A model generated the notes under the pieces. It had not been told where the DNA came from, searched no databases, and saw nothing but the letters and a program-made list of their open reading frames with translations. A stretch of DNA of 18,325 bases from an uncultured bacterium (GTDB lineage: Bacteria; Cyanobacteriota; Vampirovibrionia; Gastranaerophilales; Gastranaerophilaceae). The DNA lies in contig CAROLD010000027.1 of NCBI GenBank assembly GCA_949035555.1, positions 1 through 18,325 of the forward strand, given 5' to 3'. Below, piece after piece: positions 15,919 through 18,325 of this stretch. Position 1 is the first letter of the stretch; every line of letters begins with the position of its first letter. A program made the position numbers and the translations under genes.

Positions 15919-15947
15919 ATGATACAAAAAAATAATATTTTTTTCAA
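15919..15947 (-). promoter_or_regulatory. Candidate promoter for the permease/radical SAM unit
   Basis: On the minus strand TTGAAA (plus 15942-15947), 17 bases, then TATCAT (plus 15919-15924). Predicted start near 15912, a leader of about 25 bases to ATG at 15887. Confidence 0.45.
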
Positions 15948-15957
15948 TAGTTAATAT

Positions 15958-15980
15958 TGCCGTAAATACTGCGGTAAATA
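15958..15980. repeat. Two direct 11-base repeats, TGC[C/G]GTAAATA
   Basis: TGCCGTAAATA (15958-15968) and TGCGGTAAATA (15970-15980) differ at one base and repeat with a 12-base period. They lie in the 236-base divergent spacer 15888-16123, upstream of both promoters there. Apart from these and the two promoters I see nothing else in the spacer. Confidence 0.4.
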
Positions 15981-16058
15981 AGGACTTATATAAATTGGTA
16001 TATACAAACCAGTTTAACTATTGTTACATTTCTTAATGAAAAACCTCAAAAAAAGCAA

Positions 16059-16087
16059 TTATCAAGAAAACAAATACTTTATATAAT
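16059..16087 (+). promoter_or_regulatory. Sigma-70 promoter of the coiled-coil protein gene
   Basis: TTATCA (16059-16064), 17 bases, then a perfect TATAAT (16082-16087). Start near 16094; the 30-base leader contains AAGGA (16109-16113), ten bases before ATG. Confidence 0.75.
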
Positions 16088-16123
16088 TACGAGGCACTAC
16101 ACTAACACAAGGATACTAGAAAA

Positions 16124-16696
16124 ATGGGTTTCTTATTAGGAGCATTTGGAAAACTATCTGCGGGACGACGGGTCAGAGACCTGCAAGCCCGTATGATGAA
16201 AGTCCAAGCCCGCGCTAGACGGGTGTCTCGAGATGTTGAGAAAATGACTAAAATGCTCGACAATCAAGAAAAAAGAGCCTTAAATGACTTAACAATGATG
16301 GGCAATAGCCAATATAGCATGGCTCAACAATCCTTTATGATGACTACCGGTTTAGGTGATTTAATGAATAAAATCGGTATGGGCGGTATGCAAAGTTTAT
16401 CAACTGAGGAACAGCAACTTTATAATCAGAATATGACAGCAATGTCTCAAAACTTGTCACAAATGAAATCTCAAAATGATATGTATGTTGCTAATATGAA
16501 GCAACAAATTCAAGATCAATTCGAGATGATGAGAGAACAAATGTTGGAACCTCTCAAAGACGAAGAAGAAACATTGATGACAGAAAAAGATTCTCTCGAA
16601 ACTCAATACCAGATGGCAAAAGAAGATTACGAGGCTTGCAAGAAAATGGAACAGGCAGACGCGAAAAATATGGCTCCAAACTACACAGGTCAGTAA
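16124..16696 (+). CDS. Methionine-rich coiled-coil protein, unknown function
   Basis: Not recognised. The 190 residues include 25 Met, many Gln, no Trp or His, and one Cys. Three parts are visible: a short hydrophobic/basic head (residues 1-14, MGFLLGAFGKLSAG), an Arg-rich helix with eight Arg in residues 15-36 that repeats the pattern RRV-x-D...QAR, and a long helical body with heptad-like spacing (about 37-75 and 92-178) broken by a Gly/Met-rich hinge TGLGDLMNKIGMGGMQ (about 75-90). No signal peptide. Such composition suits a structural, filament-forming or secreted helical protein, but nothing proves this. The gene is monocistronic with a good promoter and a very strong terminator, suggesting high, isolated expression. 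The first third is distinctly GC-richer than its surroundings and uses CGG/CGA/CGC Arg codons. Confidence 0.75.
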   Translation: MGFLLGAFGKLSAGRRVRDLQARMMKVQARARRVSRDVEKMTKMLDNQEKRALNDLTMMGNSQYSMAQQSFMMTTGLGDLMNKIGMGGMQSLSTEEQQLYNQNMTAMSQNLSQMKSQNDMYVANMKQQIQDQFEMMREQMLEPLKDEEETLMTEKDSLETQYQMAKEDYEACKKMEQADAKNMAPNYTGQ

Positions 16697-16714
16697 TCAA
16701 CAAAGATATAATAC

Positions 16715-16742
16715 AAGCCCCTCAGGTTTTCCTGAGGGGCTT
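16715..16742 (+). terminator. Strong terminator of the coiled-coil gene
   Basis: AAGCCCCTCAGG (16715-16726) pairs perfectly with CCTGAGGGGCTT (16731-16742) around TTTT. The trailing T tract is short (TTTCGTTT). This is the most GC-rich hairpin in the window. Confidence 0.9.
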
Positions 16743-16760
16743 TCGTTTGGAATAAATTTT

Positions 16761-16778
16761 CTTAACTTCTCTTAACTA
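16761..16778 (+). promoter_or_regulatory. Direct repeats CTTAACT[T/A] just upstream of the TPR promoter
   Basis: CTTAACTT (16761-16768) and CTTAACTA (16771-16778) repeat with a 10-base period and end one base before the -35. Each fits the cyanobacterial Pho-box unit PyTTAAPyPy(T/A), though the known boxes repeat every 11 bases and usually in threes. This is a candidate site for an OmpR/PhoB-type response regulator. Confidence 0.35.
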
Positions 16779-16779
16779 A

Positions 16780-16808
16780 TTTACAAATATAATTAAATGC
16801 GCTAAAAT
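16780..16808 (+). promoter_or_regulatory. Promoter of the TPR/Tic20-like operon, leaderless geometry
   Basis: TTTACA (16780-16785), 17 bases, TAAAAT (16803-16808), then six bases and ATG at 16815. Transcription should begin at or within a base or two of the A of ATG, and there is no Shine-Dalgarno, so the mRNA is predicted to be leaderless. Confidence 0.6.
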
Positions 16809-16814
16809 ATAGAC

Positions 16815-17870
16815 ATGGAAAATATGAGTTTAAATGAGAAGATTAACGAGCTTGTCGTTAAAATGGCTAAAGAGCCTGAAAATGTAGAAAATTATCACCA
16901 ATTATCCGAGCTTTATTTACAGCAGCAGGATTATAATAAAGTAATGTCTGTTCTAGACAGTCTTCTTGCCATAAAGCCCGATGATGTTCAAGCACTTGTC
17001 GGTATGGGAACAATGTGGTTCTATGAACGTGATTTCAGAAAATCATTAGTGTACTACAACAAAGCTCTTGATGTAAATCCTAAAAATTTTCTTATATATT
17101 ATAATATAGGGAATGTTTTCGCAGAATGGAAAAACTTTTCAAAAGCTCTTTTTTACTACAACAGAGCAATTGATTTAAACTCAAATAATCCCGAAATCTA
17201 TAATGCAATCGCACTTCTTTATCAGGATATCGAAGATTATGCAGAAGCAAAAGCATATTATGAAAAAGCTCTTTCGTTAGATCCTGATAATCTTGGTGCA
17301 TTAATTGATATGGGTAATGTATGTTTTAAATTGTATGATTACGAAACGGCTTTAAAATTATTCAAAAAAGTTTTTGTTCTTAATCCTGACAATGAACTTA
17401 TAGCCGTTTGTATTGCGAATACCCTCACCTTAATGAAACAAAAAGAACAGGCTTATACATATTTTGAAAAAGCGCTTTCAATGACAGATGACAAATATAG
17501 AATTTATATTTGTTATGCTATTTCAAAATCTGAATTTAAAGAATTTGATAAAGCTGAACAAATTTATAAAGAAGCTATAGAATTTGACCCTAAAAAATCA
17601 AATGCATATCTATTGCTTGCAAATTTATATTCAAACTCAGGTAAGCAACAGGAAGCAATCGATTTATACAAAAAAGCGCTTCAAGTTGAGCCTAATAATC
17701 CGGAAACCTTTACTTTGCTTGGTAATGCACACTATTTAAATAATGATATTGAACAGGCTATTTTATCTTATCGGGCATCAATTACTCTTGCTCCTGATAA
17801 TGATGAATATAGACTAATATATTCGCAGGTAATGGATGATTATGTAAATTCTGTTAGAGAGGCAAAATAA
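16815..17870 (+). CDS. Tetratricopeptide repeat (TPR) protein
   Basis: A 351-residue protein made almost wholly of about nine 34-residue TPR units, recognisable from the repeated A-x-x-x-Y-x-x-A-L-x-x-x-P-x-N/D spacing (for example YYNKALDVNPKN, YYNRAIDLNSNN, YYEKALSLDPDN, LYKKALQVEPNN). TPR arrays form a curved protein-binding scaffold; there is no catalytic motif, signal peptide or membrane segment, so it should act in the cytoplasm. Start at 16815 rests on the promoter spacing; the ATG at 16824 is an alternative with only a faint GGAA upstream. Its stop codon directly abuts the ATG of the Tic20-like gene, so the two are translated together and the TPR protein may be the soluble partner of that membrane protein. 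Confidence 0.92.
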   Translation: MENMSLNEKINELVVKMAKEPENVENYHQLSELYLQQQDYNKVMSVLDSLLAIKPDDVQALVGMGTMWFYERDFRKSLVYYNKALDVNPKNFLIYYNIGNVFAEWKNFSKALFYYNRAIDLNSNNPEIYNAIALLYQDIEDYAEAKAYYEKALSLDPDNLGALIDMGNVCFKLYDYETALKLFKKVFVLNPDNELIAVCIANTLTLMKQKEQAYTYFEKALSMTDDKYRIYICYAISKSEFKEFDKAEQIYKEAIEFDPKKSNAYLLLANLYSNSGKQQEAIDLYKKALQVEPNNPETFTLLGNAHYLNNDIEQAILSYRASITLAPDNDEYRLIYSQVMDDYVNSVREAK

Positions 17871-18278
17871 ATGTCTGGGTCTTCTGCTATAAGCGTCGCT
17901 GATAGAGTTGTGTCTCTATTATCTTATATTACCGCGGGTTGGGCAGGTTTAATCTATCTGGTTATTATGTATTTTAGAAAAAAAAATCCGTCAGTTTTTT
18001 TGCGTTATAATGTTTTTCAATCTATTTTTATATCATTTTTTTATTTTGTATTGTGTATGACACTTGGATTTATTGCAAACCTTTTGCTGGCTATACCTTT
18101 TATAAACACAATAGTGTCATGGTTTATTTTAATATTTAACAGACAAATTGTGCTGGAATTTTCAATTATTCAAATCTTTATGATTGGATTATTTCTTTAT
18201 ATGTCTGTATTTGCGTTTATTGGAAGATACCCGAGAGTATATTGGGTCTCTAAAATAATAGACCACTCAGTAAGATAA
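17871..18278 (+). CDS. Tic20/Ycf60-like membrane protein
   Basis: A 135-residue integral membrane protein with four predicted spans (about 12-34, 46-66, 68-89, 97-118). The FLRYNVFQSIFI segment (43-54) resembles the FvRFNxmQAilL signature of Tic20/Ycf60, and GRYPRVYWVSKIID near the end resembles the GkxPxIPlvsea end of that family. In plastids Tic20 forms part of the inner-membrane protein import channel; cyanobacterial members are of unknown function. AGAGAGG (17856-17862) is eight bases before ATG, zero bases from the TPR stop. DUF4870-type proteins are the main alternative. The coding region ends exactly one base before the terminal repeat, with no separate terminator. Confidence 0.7.
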   Translation: MSGSSAISVADRVVSLLSYITAGWAGLIYLVIMYFRKKNPSVFLRYNVFQSIFISFFYFVLCMTLGFIANLLLAIPFINTIVSWFILIFNRQIVLEFSIIQIFMIGLFLYMSVFAFIGRYPRVYWVSKIIDHSVR

Positions 18279-18325
18279 CCCACCCAAATACGACTTACCA
18301 AAGAGAAGGCAAGCCGTATAAGAGT
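18279..18325 (-). repeat. 47-bp terminal inverted repeat, right copy, with internal hairpin
   Basis: Exact reverse complement of 3-49, starting at the base after the Tic20-like stop codon and running to the end of the window. The hairpin occupies 18288-18319; here the fully pairing (G-U) RNA strand would be the minus strand. In both copies the flanking gene reads outward into the repeat in the same sense (CCCACCC first). Confidence 0.85.

Noticed and set aside
16036..16086. Sixteen-codon ORF starting MKNLKK before the coiled-coil gene
   Set aside because: No Shine-Dalgarno; its end overlaps the -35/-10 of the downstream promoter, so it would not be on that transcript.
1..18325. Linear plasmid or phage genome with terminal inverted repeats
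   Set aside because: The genes are chromosomal housekeeping types (PFOR, recN, sigma factor, tRNA), with no replication, capsid or terminase genes; the repeat is short and lies in ordinary intergenic positions.

Overview
The window looks like chromosomal DNA of an uncultured, strictly fermentative gut-type relative of the cyanobacteria (Melainabacteria/Vampirovibrionia, most likely Candidatus Gastranaerophilales). This is inference from three things: AT-rich DNA with short gene-dense spacers, an anaerobic pyruvate:ferredoxin oxidoreductase in place of any photosynthesis or respiration gene, and cyanobacterial-lineage families (a Tic20/Ycf60-like membrane protein, a DUF3153-like lipoprotein, an AI-2E/PerM permease). 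No phage, transposase, CRISPR or plasmid gene was seen.

Layout. 1-50 is one copy of a 47-bp repeat whose inverted copy closes the window (18279-18325), so the sequence probably stops where a dispersed repeat broke the assembly. 113-3643 (-) is nifJ/PFOR with its own terminator. 3829-5028 (+) is an unnamed protein with weak resemblance to RelA/SpoT nucleotidyltransferases; it is convergent with and shares its last four bases with an RlmD/TrmA-type rRNA m5U methyltransferase (-). 6467-7752 (+) holds a lipoprotein and a small secreted four-cysteine protein. Then come tRNA-Val(TAC) (-) with a near-consensus promoter, and a group-2-like sigma-70 factor (+).

9050-12583 (-) is leuD-like aconitase small subunit, a SEC-C zinc-motif protein and recN; the last two are 12 bases apart and clearly co-transcribed. 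12658-13284 (+) is a histidine-phosphatase-fold protein whose RHG motif reads CHG. 13301-15887 (-) is a two-gene overlap of an AI-2E-type permease and a large radical SAM protein. 16124-16696 (+) is a single, methionine-rich coiled-coil protein with a strong promoter and a strong terminator. 16815-18278 (+) is a TPR protein directly followed by the Tic20-like protein.

The genes do not form one pathway: this is a patchwork of short transcription units, often convergent, with terminators squeezed into or over stop codons. PFOR supplies acetyl-CoA and reduced ferredoxin; RlmD and tRNA-Val serve translation; RecN serves double-strand break repair; the sigma factor serves alternative transcription. 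Several promoters are extended -10 types without a recognisable -35, and two genes (TPR, rlmD) have a -10 hexamer exactly six bases before the ATG, the geometry expected for leaderless mRNAs. No complete new defence or mobile system was found; the best leads are the terminal hairpin repeat, the leaderless geometry, the RelA/SpoT-like protein, the CHG phosphatase variant and the altered -12 contact residue of the sigma factor.
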